In this document: one piece after another, positions 46,474 to 58,943 of the stretch
How positions within the stretch are numbered: the first letter of the stretch is position 1
Layout of the letters: the number at the start of each line of letters is the position of its first letter
Assembly (NCBI GenBank): GCA_949752735.1
Contig: OX457038.1
Coordinates: 17,322,081-17,386,080 of the forward strand
Direction of reading: 5' to 3'
Length of the DNA stretch: 64,000 nucleotides
Source: Lumbricus terrestris
Lineage: Eukaryota; Annelida; Clitellata; Crassiclitellata; Lumbricidae
Position numbers and translations under genes: made by a program
The notes under the pieces: generated by a model
The model's input: only the letters and a program-made list of their open reading frames with translations
The model's database searches: none
What the model was told of the DNA's origin: nothing

Positions 46474-47598
46474 CAGAGAAGAGAAGAGAGGAAAAGAGGA
46501 AGGAGGACAATTTCCAGGGGACGTCGTTTTTATTAGGCGAAATAAACGATTCTGAGCGTCGGTCGTAAAGTTTCCGAAACAAACGGACACAGACGGGCAT
46601 ACAAAGACACAGACAGACACAGACATACCCAGACAGACGCTAAATGTAAGCATCGGAATCTGGAGCAAGGTTGCTTAAGGTTTTATTCCTAATCCTGGCG
46701 CTGGCCAGCCATTTTCCATGCTATCCACTAGTCCAAAGAGATTACATGCTGCCTGTTGCTTATGTACATGTACACTATTGTACAGACATCATGCACAGAT
46801 GCACAAAAATGGCAATAAAAGGTCTACATCTTCGTTTTGACTCGCTCGGACTTTAGTACTCTGAATAAGTCTCGATATCGGTACAAAGCAAAGGCGCACG
46901 GGGGGCTTCATTTCCAATTAAAAGTCATCTTTCCAATCACCCTTCAGGTCATTTGACATCTTGGCTGCTATGTGCATAATTATCTAGCCATATAGCAAGT
47001 CTTACCTATGATAATTAGGCCTATTATAATCGACTGCGTCCCAATATGGGCCAATAATTATGTGGCTAAATTTCTCGGTATATTTTAGTCAATATTATAC
47101 AGTCACACAGTGGGATATTAGGCCTATTATTACTGATGATTTAAATATTCATTTTGGAAAAACTTGGATATAAATCAACATTGCTCCTCGGTATACTTCC
47201 CGATGACGCTTCGACTATTATTATGCGCAACACATTATATAAATGTTCAGTATATTATGCTATATAAAAAGCCCTGATACCTTGGATGTCTCGATGTTCA
47301 AGTTTGCAACCGGCGCCAGGGTGAGAATTGCCGGGGGGGTTGGGGGGTTCAACCCCCCCAGTCTTTTTTAGAGCCCCATGTTAAAGTATGTTTTTCAAGC
47401 CCAAATTTCAAGTGTATAATGGTCCAACCCCCCAGTTATTTTTCCACAATTCTCATACTGGCAACCGCTTCACTATGTAGCATATGTTCAATGATACTTT
47501 AAGTGCAGCAGGCATTGGCAATAATGTCTAAATGTCTGTATACCTCTATAATGTAATTTTAAAAAAACATAGACCTATGCCTCTATTATAATTATAGG
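45001..47598. other. Intronic or intergenic sequence, no gene recognised
   Basis: Contains a TATAGCGCC-type repeat (about 45,185-45,270), GA microsatellites at 46,078-46,150 and 46,403-46,470, and a G/C homopolymer pair near 47,331-47,363. Short open frames are not supported. Confidence 0.55.
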
Positions 47599-49372
47599 CA
47601 TAGGCGCCGAGTTGACCCGAAGAGTGTGGGTGCCCAAAGGAATGTGAAAGAAACCCGCGCGTGAGCGCGGAAAAATTTTTTGGAGCCTTTTTTATAGGAG
47701 AGTGAGTGAAATGACCTCTGTTCATAGGCGGAGACTTGTTCATGGTTTTAGGGCACGAACTCGCGGTCAAAGGACGATCGCCGAGCGGGGAAGGGCGGAA
47801 GGTGATGGGATCGAAGGGATGCATGTGCTCCTAACCATTTTCGAATTTTTTTCTTGCCACACTGCGATGGCAGCATCTTAGGTTGCAATTTTTACGAAAT
47901 TGTCGTGGTTTGAGACTTGAGATGCATCCTTTCCGTTGTTTAAACAAATGTCCACACAACGTGAAATAGTGAAAGTTTAAGCTGTTATCTCATCAAAATT
48001 TCCCATTATTTCATTTTTAAAGATATGATTTAATACTTCAATAAATTTCCGCACAACATGAAATAGTGACATTTTGAGCTGTTATGACATTTTGAGCTGT
48101 TATCTCATCAAAATTTTCCATTATTTCATTTTTAAAGATATGATTTAATACTTCAATAAATTTCCGCACAACATGAAATAGTGACATTTTGAGCTGTTAT
48201 CTCATCAAAATTCCTATTATTTCATTATTAAAGATATGATTTAATACTTCAATAAATTTCCGCACAACATGAAATAGTGACATTTTGAGCTGTTATCTCA
48301 TCAAAATTTCCCATTATTTCATTTTTAAAGATATGATTTAATACTTCAATAAATTTCCGCACAGCATGAAATAGTGACATTTTGAGCTGTTATCTCATCA
48401 AAATTTCCCATTATTTCATTTTTAAAGATATGATTTAATACTTCAATAAATTTGCGGACAGCATGAAATAGTGAAATTTTGAGCTGTTATCTCATCAAAA
48501 TTTCCCATTATTTCATTTTTAAAGATATGATTTAATACTTCAATAAATTTCCGCACAGCATGAAATTTTGAGCTGTTATCTCATCAAAATGTCCCGTTAT
48601 TTCATTTTTAAAGATATGATTTAATATCTCAATAAATGTTCCTCCCAATTGCTCAAAAAAATTATAACTCTTGGCATGTAATTTTCTTGGAATCCACACA
48701 GAATAAAAGCACAATCTTCGTTAGCATGGGCATCTTGGAGCACTCTCCCCTAATTAGGTCAACTCTCAACAGACTCAAATTTTGCACAAGAAATCAAAAA
48801 TTTCTGTTTACATTATATAGCCACTATTAATTTTAGTGAGCCAATATTAACATTGTGGAAGACAGTTTTTCAAATAGTTTTCGCAGACAATTTAGTCAAG
48901 GCTGATTTGTTAATTAACGCAGACAAAACAGTAGCCAGCTTTTGTGATGCTGTGAGGTGATTTTCGCGCAGTGATGATCATTATATAACCCAGCATGTAG
49001 GGCTTTGTAGGCCTACAATAAAAAGAAACAGTCATTCAAGTCGTTGCCTTCATCCGTAATAAAAAAAAATGACTGAAGCGGATCGAATGAGCGAGATTTT
49101 GAAATTTTCCTCGTATTCGTATGGAGTTCAGACTACCGGACGGAGTAAAACTGGAGTAATAGTAAGGTAGACTAACTGAGATAAAAGAAAATATGTAAAA
49201 ATCGTAAAAAAGCCATGATTTTTATAGATAAGCAACGCCAACAGAGAAATAATATCATAAAAAGCACATCTTGTTGGCTGATTTCTGGTGGTGCCCAGCA
49301 TAGGCCGGGCCTCGCATGGCCAATTTCTGGTGGTGCTGAGCACTCACGGGCCTCGCAGAGTCGGCGCCCATG
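47599..49372. mobile_element. hAT-type element with internal tandem array
   Basis: Ends CATAGGCGCCGAGTTG and the inverse of CATGGGCGCCGACTCTG, flanked by an exact 8-bp duplication ATTATAGG (47,591-47,598; 49,373-49,380). The 1,774-bp element has no transposase and much of it is a tandem array. Confidence 0.86.
47955..48640. repeat. Tandem array of about 95-bp units in the hAT-type element
   Basis: About seven copies containing GACATTTTGAGCTGTTATC, TCATCAAAATTTCCCATTA and AAAGATATGATTTAATACTT. Copies differ by small deletions. Confidence 0.93.
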
Positions 49373-49591
49373 ATTATAGGCATAATATAATGTAATAAAG
49401 GCATAGATCTAGTCATGGCCTGAGAGAGAGGATGCGCTTAGCTTATTGGATCGAGATTATGATCGTCCGTTCACTGAATTTCCGATTCCATACACTATGG
49501 GTTTATGCAGACCAATGGAATTCAATCAATTAAAGAAGTTGCTTCATTGTATATTTTGTCAGTGTGCCTTGTTGTCTGTTTCCATCTTTAG

Positions 49592-49653
49592 ATGACCTAA
49601 AAGTGAACGTGGCTGGCGGTGGAGAGCGACACAGAACATCCTCGCTTGGTTAG
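49592..49653 (+). CDS. Possible terminal exon of the host gene
   Basis: A good acceptor (CTGTTTCCATCTTTAG) is followed by a frame in the phase left by the sushi-like exon, with 19 residues (DLKVNVAGGGERHRTSSLG) before TAG. A second acceptor at 49,822 (TTTCCCCATTTCAG) gives another in-phase open stretch of about 33 residues. I cannot choose between them, and either may be chance. Confidence 0.28.
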
Positions 49654-49699
49654 ACGACTTCCGCTTTCATCTCATTTCAAGTTCAACTTATTAAAGCAC

Positions 49700-49795
49700 A
49701 CGTTCATTCAATCATAATTTAGTCCATTTATTTAGCGCCACTCAACGAGGTCTATTATAAGGCAAATTAGAGGCGAACCAAGTCAATGGTAACCT
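49700..49795 (+). repeat. TTTATTTAGCGCCACTC dispersed repeat copy
   Basis: Degenerate copy of the family at 29.7, 44.5 and 45.2 kb. Confidence 0.5.
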
Positions 49796-50092
49796 CGTAA
49801 AAGAGACAGTTTCCCCATTTCAGGTGTTGATCATCCTGGGTCCCTGCGGGCCAGAAGCCAATGCAGATCCAACATTGACATGCTTAGAAGCATACTTCAA
49901 CGGCTCCCTACACTCTTCCGTTACATAATATAGCAACATATAGGCCTATATCAATGTACACTTAATTATTTGTATCTATATTAGCATATTTATTTATTTA
50001 ATAAAATTAATAATATTAATTTTTTTAATTTTTATTATTATTATTGTTATACATCTTTATTGTTTCAACAAATATTGCAAACAATCAAACAG

Positions 50093-51668
50093 TCAAACAG
50101 TGCAACAGCTATGTGCATTTGGGCGAGTCCAACCACCCTCATCCATGTCAATTAAGGGCTTAATAAATGAACCTGTGAAAGCCACAGCATTATAGCGTTG
50201 AATAGTCATAGAAATACGTTGAAACAAGAAACTTGATTCTCGGGGATCCCCGGTTGCTTGTGTTAGACGCCGGCCCAAATCTGAGATGAAGTCTTGGCCT
50301 TTGTCGTTGATTGGGCCTAGGGTTTCCAAAGCCACCGGGACGAAAACATGAGCATCCAGGAGGGCACTGTATTTCTGATTCTTTCTGTCCTCCGCCAGGC
50401 TAGCTGCTGAACCGGCTCGGATGGCTGAAGCGGTAAGGTAAGACGGTGCCAATGTGTCCACCACTGTGGCATCCCACACCAAACCTTTGCCGGCTTTCCA
50501 TGGGATGAGCGTGATTCCATCCGGTCGTTTGCCGTCCGATCTTACCAGTCCCTGAGGTTCCTTGGCCGCCGGGTATCCAGCTTTAATAAGAGCACGGTAT
50601 ATCAAATCGTTCAGTGTACCATGGCGGGCCATACGGCCAAAACCTAGCGAGCAAGACAACCCGTGCTCACCCCTTGCTGTGACAAGTGAGCCACAAATGC
50701 AAGTGTGTGGTTCGCAAATGTTAGCTCCTAAGCGCAAACCAACTGCCACCCTCATAGCTTCGTCACTTAATCGCAAACCGCAAGAAGTGATAGGCAAGGC
50801 GTGCAACCAGTCTCCGGCGTGCTGAGTCGTGATTGCATTCCAACGGGCCTGGTCGCATTTGTCTGTGAGTGAGTTGGATAGTTCCGAGAATGACTTTTGC
50901 AGTAGTGGGTTGTCCCATTGAGATTGCATTTGAGTTGGGAAGACTTCTGTGATTTTGATACCTAGTTCCTCCTGCCACATCACCATCAACTTCTGCACCT
51001 GCGGGTCCGGCTGAAAGTCGAGCACTCCGATTATGTCGGACTGGAGGACGAGGGTGCTCGCGGCCGATGCCAAAAAGGCGGGAAGCGCCAGCGAAGACAC
51101 CCTGCGTATTCCTAGTCCTCCCATGCTGATGGGGAGGGTTGACTGAAGCCATTGAGAATTTGACAAGTTGATGTTTAAAATGTCTTCAAGGCCCTTTCGA
51201 AGACACAGGTCGTACTCTAGCAAGGTGGGATGATCCGCACACGGCGCACAACGCAAACTGTATAGTAACTTTGGGGAGCCCAAAGAGCTTTTGAGAATAA
51301 GCAGCGCATCTTGGCGCGCTATTAGGCGTAGTCTAATCATAGCTCTTTTTAGCTCCTCCACTCTGGTGTCGAGTGCGATTTGAAGAGCCGACCCAGTGGA
51401 GAGTGGTGCTCCTAAGAGACAAATGAAGTCTGGGTTCACGCGCGTGAACTGTCTAAAACCGCTGCGTGTAACTAACTGCATATCAACGGCTGTCACTTCG
51501 CATTTAGCTCTGTTGAATACAAGGCCCAATGCTGCACATTCCATCTCCAGCGAAATTATGTCTGCTTCCACCATGGCTAATGGTCCACCCAAGGATATGT
51601 CGTCTAAATATCCAAAGGCTAGAGGAGAAGTCAACTTGAGGAGAGCCGGTTGGAGACTTCATGCATGA
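50093..51668 (-). pseudogene. 5'-truncated retroelement: RT tail plus restriction-like endonuclease
   Basis: A frame of at least 513 codons without a stop. It begins inside the reverse transcriptase (FGYLDDISLGG, the catalytic YLDD) and runs through the thumb region. It continues through a Cys/His knuckle (CICG...GEHGLSC) to GLVRSDGKRPDGITLIPWKAGKGLVWDATV, whose PD, D and K residues fit a PD-(D/E)XK restriction-like endonuclease. RT followed by a CCHC knuckle and this nuclease is the known layout of early-branching non-LTR retrotransposons (R2-like type); I do not assign a clade. The 5' part with the fingers and palm is missing, and the sequence upstream is an (ATT)n run, as expected of 5' truncation. 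A tail with AATAAA and AAT/A-rich repeats lies at about 49,985-50,070. The open frame suggests a recent insertion. Confidence 0.8.
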
Positions 51669-51675
51669 CTTATAT

Positions 51676-51720
51676 TATTGTTATTGTTATTATTATTATT
51701 ATTAAATTTAATATTATTAA

Positions 51721-51782
<62 letters not shown>
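51676..51782. repeat. (ATT)n microsatellite
   Basis: About 100 bp of TTA repeats abutting the truncated end of the retroelement. Confidence 0.96.
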
Positions 51783-52074
51783 GCTGTGATATGCATACAC
51801 AGAACAGAGTTCGTCTCTCGGTCGGTCGTTCTCGGCGACTTAGTTCTTACTTTCCAATTCTGTTGCGTTTCTCTCGGTTCTTTTCTTTATTATCGTTCAG
51901 GACTTCGTTTAGAACTCGTCTTCTTTACAAATTTCTGGCTTTCCCGACCTAGCCTATGCTTATATGACCGCTGCTGGCTGACGTCTGTGAGCTTCTCGAG
52001 CTTACTATGACTTATAAACACGGGTTTGCTTAGCTCAACTAGAATAGGCTATATCTAGGCCTATAAAATTTTCA

Positions 52075-52147
52075 CTTCGATATTCTTACTTTTGGTCAAG
52101 ATATTGACAAAAAACCGTAGGGGGGGGGTCTTTTTTACCACCCTGTA
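52075..52147. mobile_element. Solo mariner-like end
   Basis: TTGGTCAAGATATTGACAAA...CACCCTG followed by TA, matching the ends at 19.4-20.1 kb and 54.0 kb. No partner end located. Confidence 0.55.
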
Positions 52148-52603
52148 GGCCTATTCCGATTTATTAGGGTGATAATTGCAGAGGAGTTGAGGAAGTTCAG
52201 CCTCTTGTCCTTTTAGGGTATCATGATAAAATCTTCATTGCTCATCCCATATCCACATAAATCAACGTCCGACCACTCAATTATTTTCTACAAGTCTCAT
52301 AACACAATTTATGTTTTGTGTATGTCCGGCCTATACGATAACGGCGGTTCTCAATCCATTGGTAATAAATGGACGATTACTTTATACCTCACCTTATCTT
52401 TACCTTATAAATGAGGCTTACTCCCTTTCGTTGTAATTATACGGTGACCGTGTTGCGCCAGTTGTCGTTGTGTAAGGCATGGCGCTGAGGCGGTATATAA
52501 TTGTGATGGATGGACTGATGGCGAGAATTCCCGCTCTGCCTCGTCCTCGTACTCGAGCAGCAGCATCGGTGGTGGCGGGCGGTGCACCTGCAGGACCCCG
52601 ACA

Positions 52604-52656
52604 GCAGAGGAGGAGGAGGAGGAGGAGGAGGAGGAGGAGGAGGAGGAGGAGGAGAA
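52604..52656. repeat. (GGA)n microsatellite
   Basis: Seventeen GGA trinucleotides. Overlapping open frames are artefacts. Confidence 0.97.
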
Positions 52657-53104
52657 GGCAGAGAGCGTGACTTGACTGTAGGAGATCTGTGCAGCACACA
52701 TTGTTTGTCCAATCGACGTTTCTCTCTCAACGCCAAATGATTCATTCATCACAGAAATAATAATAAATTATGGGTTTTCTTCACCGAATAAATTGATCAC
52801 GACGAATCCGCCCAGATGCTGCAAAAGTAGGGCGCTATATAAAGAATCCGCCCAATACTAAAAAAGTAGGCGCTATATAAGGAGAAATGCGTGTGTGTTG
52901 ATGTGTTAGCGATTTTTACAGATGCAAAACAGATGACTGGCAAAAGGTTACATGCAGGATATTATTTAGTCTTTGTCGAGAAGACCTCCGTTGCAGCATA
53001 GCCTTAGAAATCGTCCACCGGAAATCGTCTCTGTCACGTGCAGTTTGATGGATTAAATTGTGGTCCTTTGGGATCCAAGACAATACGAATATAGTCTATA
53101 TATA

Positions 53105-54048
53105 CAGGGTTGACCCAAACGTAGTTCCTATGGTTTTTGTCAATATATTGGCCAAAACTAAACATTTTCAAATAAAGTTTCACGGGCTTAAAGGTAATTC
53201 ATATCTCCGTACAATAGCCAAATTTTACCAAGAAATTTCAAACAGAACAAAAGTTATATCGCTTTTAGTGAGCTCGCCCGCCGTTTTTTGACGATCCAAG
53301 AAGTCACGCGATAAAAAGTGAGAAAAAAAGAATTCTGTTAGGTCACATCTCAACTTATTGTTATAAATGAACTTGATATTGCCAGATAACCTTTATTAAT
53401 GTTCAGAAAAGAAGCGTGTAGGCTACCAGCGTAGCTGCACGTCACTGTAACATCATTTAACAAGATGACTATGAAATGGCAAATAAGGAACTTTTCAGAT
53501 TCATAATTTTTTATTAAGACAGTAAAAATGAAATTGATGAGACATTAAAATAGCCAATGCTTCAATGACAAACAAAGTGTGTATTCAGATGCTTCATGAG
53601 CAGGGTATTGGAGTTTGCAATGTAATCACCGCTCACTCAGATGAATAGTAAGAGCAGAGAAATTAAGCGTTAAATTGAGAATTAAGAAATGTGCCGTTGA
53701 TGAAAGGAGATCGGCTCAACGTCAATATTATTGTAGCGGCATAATGTAGCCTACTCGTTTCATTGAAAAGAACCATTAGCCTCCAAATCTCCCGATTTGT
53801 ACCGGAAAGACTTAATTATCAAATGTAAAGCCGGAAATATATCACAATCTGCCGCCAAAAACCAAGAGTGACAAGATAATTGATGGTCGCACTGGAGTTG
53901 ATACGGGAAGATTTAGGCTACATCTGGAACACACCAACAAGGGCATCAGGAACTTTACAAAGAGACTGGGAACGTGATTTATAAATTCTTATTTCTGGCC
54001 AAGATGTTAGCAAAACTCCGTAGAGGTTTACTTTTTTGCTCCACCCTG
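53105..54048. mobile_element. Mariner-like element, decayed
   Basis: Left end CAGGGTTGACCCAAACGTAG after TA; right end CCACCCTG with the TA eroded. The inner ends match in inverted form (TTTGTCAATATATTGGCC versus its counterpart near 53,995-54,020). The 944-bp interior shows only fragments of transposase-like frames. Confidence 0.65.
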
Positions 54049-54073
54049 CAGTGCATGCATGCATGAATATGAA

Positions 54074-54307
54074 CAGGGAAGGCCAAAAAACCTAATTTTT
54101 TTGCCAATATCCTGGCCAGAAGTAAGAATATCGAAATGAAATTTTACAGCCTTAAAGACAATTCAAATTTACACATGCATGATGGTGAGATTTCATCAAA
54201 ATATTTCAAACAGAACAAAGGTTATATCACTTTTAGTGAGACCACCAACCGTTTTTTGACGATTCAAAAACGCATAAACCTTACGGGGTCGTTTTTGGTC
54301 CACCCTG
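54074..54307. mobile_element. Short mariner-like element
   Basis: CAGGGAAGGCCAAAAAACC to GGTCCACCCTG followed by TA. It shares long segments with the left end of the 53,105 element (TTTCA-AACAGAACAAAGTTATATC and CCGTTTTTTGACGAT-type blocks), so it is an internally deleted relative. Confidence 0.65.
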
Positions 54308-54965
54308 TATATTGGTATACATGAGATTTATAAGCATAGGCCTATACAGTATGTATTATGTCGCTTGTATGATGTTTATATTCACGAGAATGTACAATTG
54401 ACAATTGTACATATAGGGCCTACATTATATAGATCATTGCATACGTATAAATATATCCGACGTAGGCCTACGCGTGCAAAGATGTACAAAGTGTATTGTA
54501 GGTCTATAATGTGAGGTCAATTTTCTGCTGATGTGTCAATCGGTCTTTTGCGGCTAAGTGGACGTTTGAGCGACTAGGCTATAGATGAAGCGTAGATAAT
54601 GAGAATAGCAACACACGCACACACTCGCCGACACAACAACGCACGCAATTATATATATATATTATTTATATATATATATAACCACGTAGAGTCGTAGACC
54701 TATGCATAGGTATATTATGTATACATCGATCCCAATCTGATGATACCTTTTCAAGTTCAATTGAGAAAAGAATTGCTCCTCGCTGCAGGGTTCGCTAAGG
54801 CTCCAATCGAACACAGCGATCGGCTTACTGACATAAAACAAGCACGCATAGCCTACTGTTGGTATACTTATAACAATACTGCTGCCTTATATATATATAT
54901 ATATTATATATATATACACATAAGCGCATGTGCTTTATTATAGCTTTATATATGTATATGTTATG

Positions 54966-55411
54966 CCTGTGACACGAAACGGAGTATCCCCTCTGAAAGC
55001 TATCCTGGGGGATGAATCCCCCCGGATGGAATTAACCGGTCTAGACTGTCCGGGGGGATAAACCATTCTATCCCCTTTTTTGAAAATTGCGCATAATAAA
55101 TTTTTTACGCTGTAATCAAAATTTAAAGTAACTCTAATTTTTTAAGTGTCCTAAGCAATGCTCAGATAAAGGCAACTCGAATTTATTTAGTGACTCTGAA
55201 TGTTCTTAAGTGTTTTAAATGTTTAAGTGCTCTAAAAACAGGGCAAAACAAATTATCTAGTACGAATAAACATACCTGTTAGTGTCATTGTTCAAAACAA
55301 AGCAGACGAAAATTAATTTGCCCACAAAAATAGACGCGGAAGCGGTTTTTTCGACTTTTTTTTAATTTGGGGGGATACAATTAATACGGGAGATACTCTA
55401 TTTCGTGACAC
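54966..55411. mobile_element. Unclassified short TIR element
   Basis: Left CCTGTGACACGAAACGGAGT and right, inverted, CAGGTGTCACGAAATAGAGT form an imperfect repeat of about 26 bp. The interior has GGGGGGAT and CCCCCC-rich hairpins. No clear target duplication. Confidence 0.55.
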
Positions 55412-55844
55412 CTGCATTTAGTGTAACAGGAAAATATTTTTATGTCTGTGTATAATGTGAACAGACGTGTATAGTATCTATTACACGAAGACATGCGATC
55501 TCAACGACAGATTCTGTAATGGACTACGGCGGGATCGTTGTCTAGAATGATGTATATGGACCCAAAGGCAATCGATATGATCCGAACACACTTATTCACG
55601 TACACCTTATACGTACATGCATCCATACACACATGCATACACGCATACACACCGCACTCGTGAATCTCTATATATATAGGGTCTACCCAATAATTGCGTT
55701 CCTTTTAAAAGCATGCTTTCTTAATTGATTTCATATGTCGACGCAAAGGGCCTACAGTATAGGCCTACAGTATAGGCCTATTTGTGCCATTGTCTACGTC
55801 GTGAATTGCTGTGAGATCGTCTGTGACATCTTCTAAGATGGGAG

Positions 55845-55910
55845 AGGGGTGGCGCAATGGATAACATATTGGCATGGAGATTGGCGGAACTGAGTTCGAT
55901 CCCCGGTATA
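55845..55910 (+). mobile_element. tRNA-like SINE head (degenerate)
   Basis: GGGTGGCGCAATGGATAAC (A-box-like) and GAGTTCGATCCC (B-box-like) about 33 bp apart. It lies just outside the left end of element E2. It could be a tRNA pseudogene. Confidence 0.5.
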
Positions 55911-56066
55911 TAGACGTGCTTTGTAGGCTGCTATTAGTTTAGCGCCGTTCTATTGCAGGCTGTCTGTTCTGCGGCCTTCTGCCAGTCACTATGGTGAGTA
56001 GTGATAGACTACGTCTAGTACAATCACTTTTTGCAGGGTATGGGTACGAATAAATGGGCCAAAGTA

Positions 56067-56165
56067 CAAGGTCAAGGTCAAGGTCAAGATCAAGGTCATC
56101 TTAATTAGGTCATCTTAATTAGGTCATCTTAATTAGGTCATCTTAATTAGGTCATCTTAATTAGG
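56067..56165 (+). repeat. Tandem AAGGTC and AGGTCATCTTAATT repeats at the E2 tip
   Basis: Five AAGGTC/AAGATC hexamers, then about five 14-bp AGGTCATCTTAATT units. The mirror copy at about 63,530-63,640 has a different number of hexamers. TCAAGGTCA is the extended half-site recognised by monomer-binding nuclear receptors. Confidence 0.9.
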
Positions 56166-57094
56166 CCATCTTAATCCCATTAATTATCTTAATCCTATTA
56201 ATTATCTTAATCCTATTAATTACCTAATCCTAATTAGTAATTACATAACCCTAATTAATACAACAAAGGCGCTTATAACCCTAAATAGCACTACAAGGCT
56301 TCTGCCGCTCTAGATAACTCATATAGTTAGCGATTATTACTAACTAGTTAGCTATTATTAGTAATTAGTTAGCTATTATCTACCCCTAATTAGCGCAACA
56401 AAGGCCTTACTAACCCTAAATAGCACTGCAATGCTCCTATAACTCATATAATTAGATATTATTAGTAATTAGTTAGCGATTATTACTAACTGGGTAGCTA
56501 TTATTAGTAATTACTGACCCCTATTTAGCAATACATAGCCAGGCCCACACCATCTCCTCCTCCTTCTCCCTCTCCTCTACCTCCTCATCCCTCTCCTCCT
56601 TCTCCCCCTCCTCCTTCTCCCTCTCATCCTCCCTCTCCTCCTTCTACCTCTCCTCTACCTCCTCCTCCCTCTCCTCCTTCTCCCTCTCCTCCTCCCTCTC
56701 CTCCTCCCTCTCCTCCTCCTTCTACCTCTCCTCTACCTCCTCATCCCTCTCCTCCTTCTCTCTCTCCTCCTCCTCCCTCTCATCCTCCCTCTCCTCCTCC
56801 TTCTCCCTTTCTCTACGACACATCACAACATCGACCTAAGCTGAAGCAAGCGACGGTCGGTTACACGCCAGAGGCGAACATCTGCTGCCACTATCCACGC
56901 GCTTGTCCGAACGAATTCCATGACTCATCCAGACATGTCCAATGTTGCCTTTTTCTGTCCGGCCATGCACTATGAATCACTCGGACCTGCCCAATTTTGT
57001 CTGTTTCTGTCCAACCGTGCACAATGAATCACCCATGTCTGGCTGAATTTGACCATTTCTATCCACACCCACACACCCACACATCCACCCACAC

Positions 57095-57128
<34 letters not shown>

Positions 57129-57934
57129 CAATTCACACACACACACACACACACAAACAAGAAACTCCACATACTCTCCATCAACACCCCTCAACCTCAT
57201 CATCCAACCCTCCATTCCACCCCTCCCCACCCACAAATATTCATTTTACACACTAGAGCTGAACATTACGATAGCGACAAACTTAGAGAGGCAGCAAACA
57301 GCAGGCTAGAAACTCTATATACGGCATCTCTCATCCTACACAACATTCAACCTCACCCTCCAACCCTCCATTCCACCCCTCCCCACGCACAATTATTCAT
57401 TTTACACACATGAGCTGAACATTATGGAAGCGAGAAACTTAGAGAGGACGCAAACAGGAGGATATATTTCATAGGCATGGCATCTCACAGCCTCCACAGC
57501 ATTCAACCTCACCCTCCAACCCTCCATTCCACCCCTCCCCACCCACAATTATACATTTTACACACAAGAACTGGCCAATCAGAAAGCTTGAAACCTAGTG
57601 AGCGACTAATCAGAAGGCGAGAAATCCTACACACACGCCACCCCACCCTCCAAACCTCCAAGCCTTCACTCCACACACACAAATTTGGCATACATGTATA
57701 AAATTTAAGCAACTAGTAACTGCTAAATCCTTAACATGATCCACTCAGAAGAATATAATTCATACATATTTACCAAAAATATTCCCAATATTCGCTATTT
57801 TATTCGAAAATATACATATAACAGCAATAAATACAATTAAATTATACTAAATTATAACATTTATTCAGAATTTGTTACAATACTAAGCAAACTATAGCAG
57901 ACAAGCGCCATTTTCATATATATTTCTTCTATAT

Positions 57935-58450
57935 TTCTAACTTTCTTGCACACACGAACTCATAAACCGACGAATACCTCAACCTTCCAATCCCAAGATG
58001 GCAATATTTCTAACTTTCTTGCACACACGAACTCATAAACCGACGAATACCTCAACATGCCAATCCCAAGATGGCAATATTTATAACTTTCTTGCACACA
58101 CGAACTCATAAACCGACGAATACCTCAACCTTCCAATCCCAAGATGGCAATATTTCTAACTTTCTTGCACACACGAACTCTTAAACCGACGTATGCCTCA
58201 ACCCTCCAATCCCAAGATGGCGATATTTCTAACTTTCTTGCACACACGAACTCAAAAACCGACGAATATTTCAACCTGCCAATCCCAAGATGGCAATATT
58301 TCTAACTTTCTTGCACACACGAACTCAAAAACCGACGAATACCTCAACCTTCCAATCCCAAGATGGCGATATTTCTAACTTTCTTGTGAACACAAACTCA
58401 AAAACCGACAAATACTTCAACCTTTCACGTCCAAGATGGCAACATTTCTC
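57935..58450 (+). repeat. 73-bp array in E2 left arm
   Basis: About seven copies of a unit with CTTGCACACACGAACTC, AACCGACGAATA and CCAATCCCAAGATGGC. The mirror array is at about 61,315-61,765. Each copy has CAAGATGGC, similar to a YY1 core site. Confidence 0.92.
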
Positions 58451-58911
58451 AATTCCTTGCACACAGAAACACAAAAATCGATGTATCGGCCAGCAGTGCT
58501 ATCAGCCGGAGACAACATGGCCACCTTTCTACATCATACACACAAACACACACACACAAACACACACATACACAGCATTTCTTACGAGCCTAAGTCCAAA
58601 TATCACATATATGCATCTTTCATTTCACAAGATGTCACATCTTCACTCTTTCACACACATACACATGAAACCAAAAGCCATGGAAACACACAAGCTTCAA
58701 ATCCCTAGGTGGCGCACTTGCAGCATTTATCAAAAATGAACAAACTTCTGCTCGCAAGGTGGCGCCCGCGCAACTTTTCCTGCCCGAACATGATCAAATA
58801 ACTAATACATACAGCATTTCTCATACGCGTAAGGCCATCTATCACACACAAACAACTTTCGCACTACAAGATAATGCACGCTCAATCTTTAACACACACG
58901 CACACTCACTC

Positions 58912-58943
<32 letters not shown>

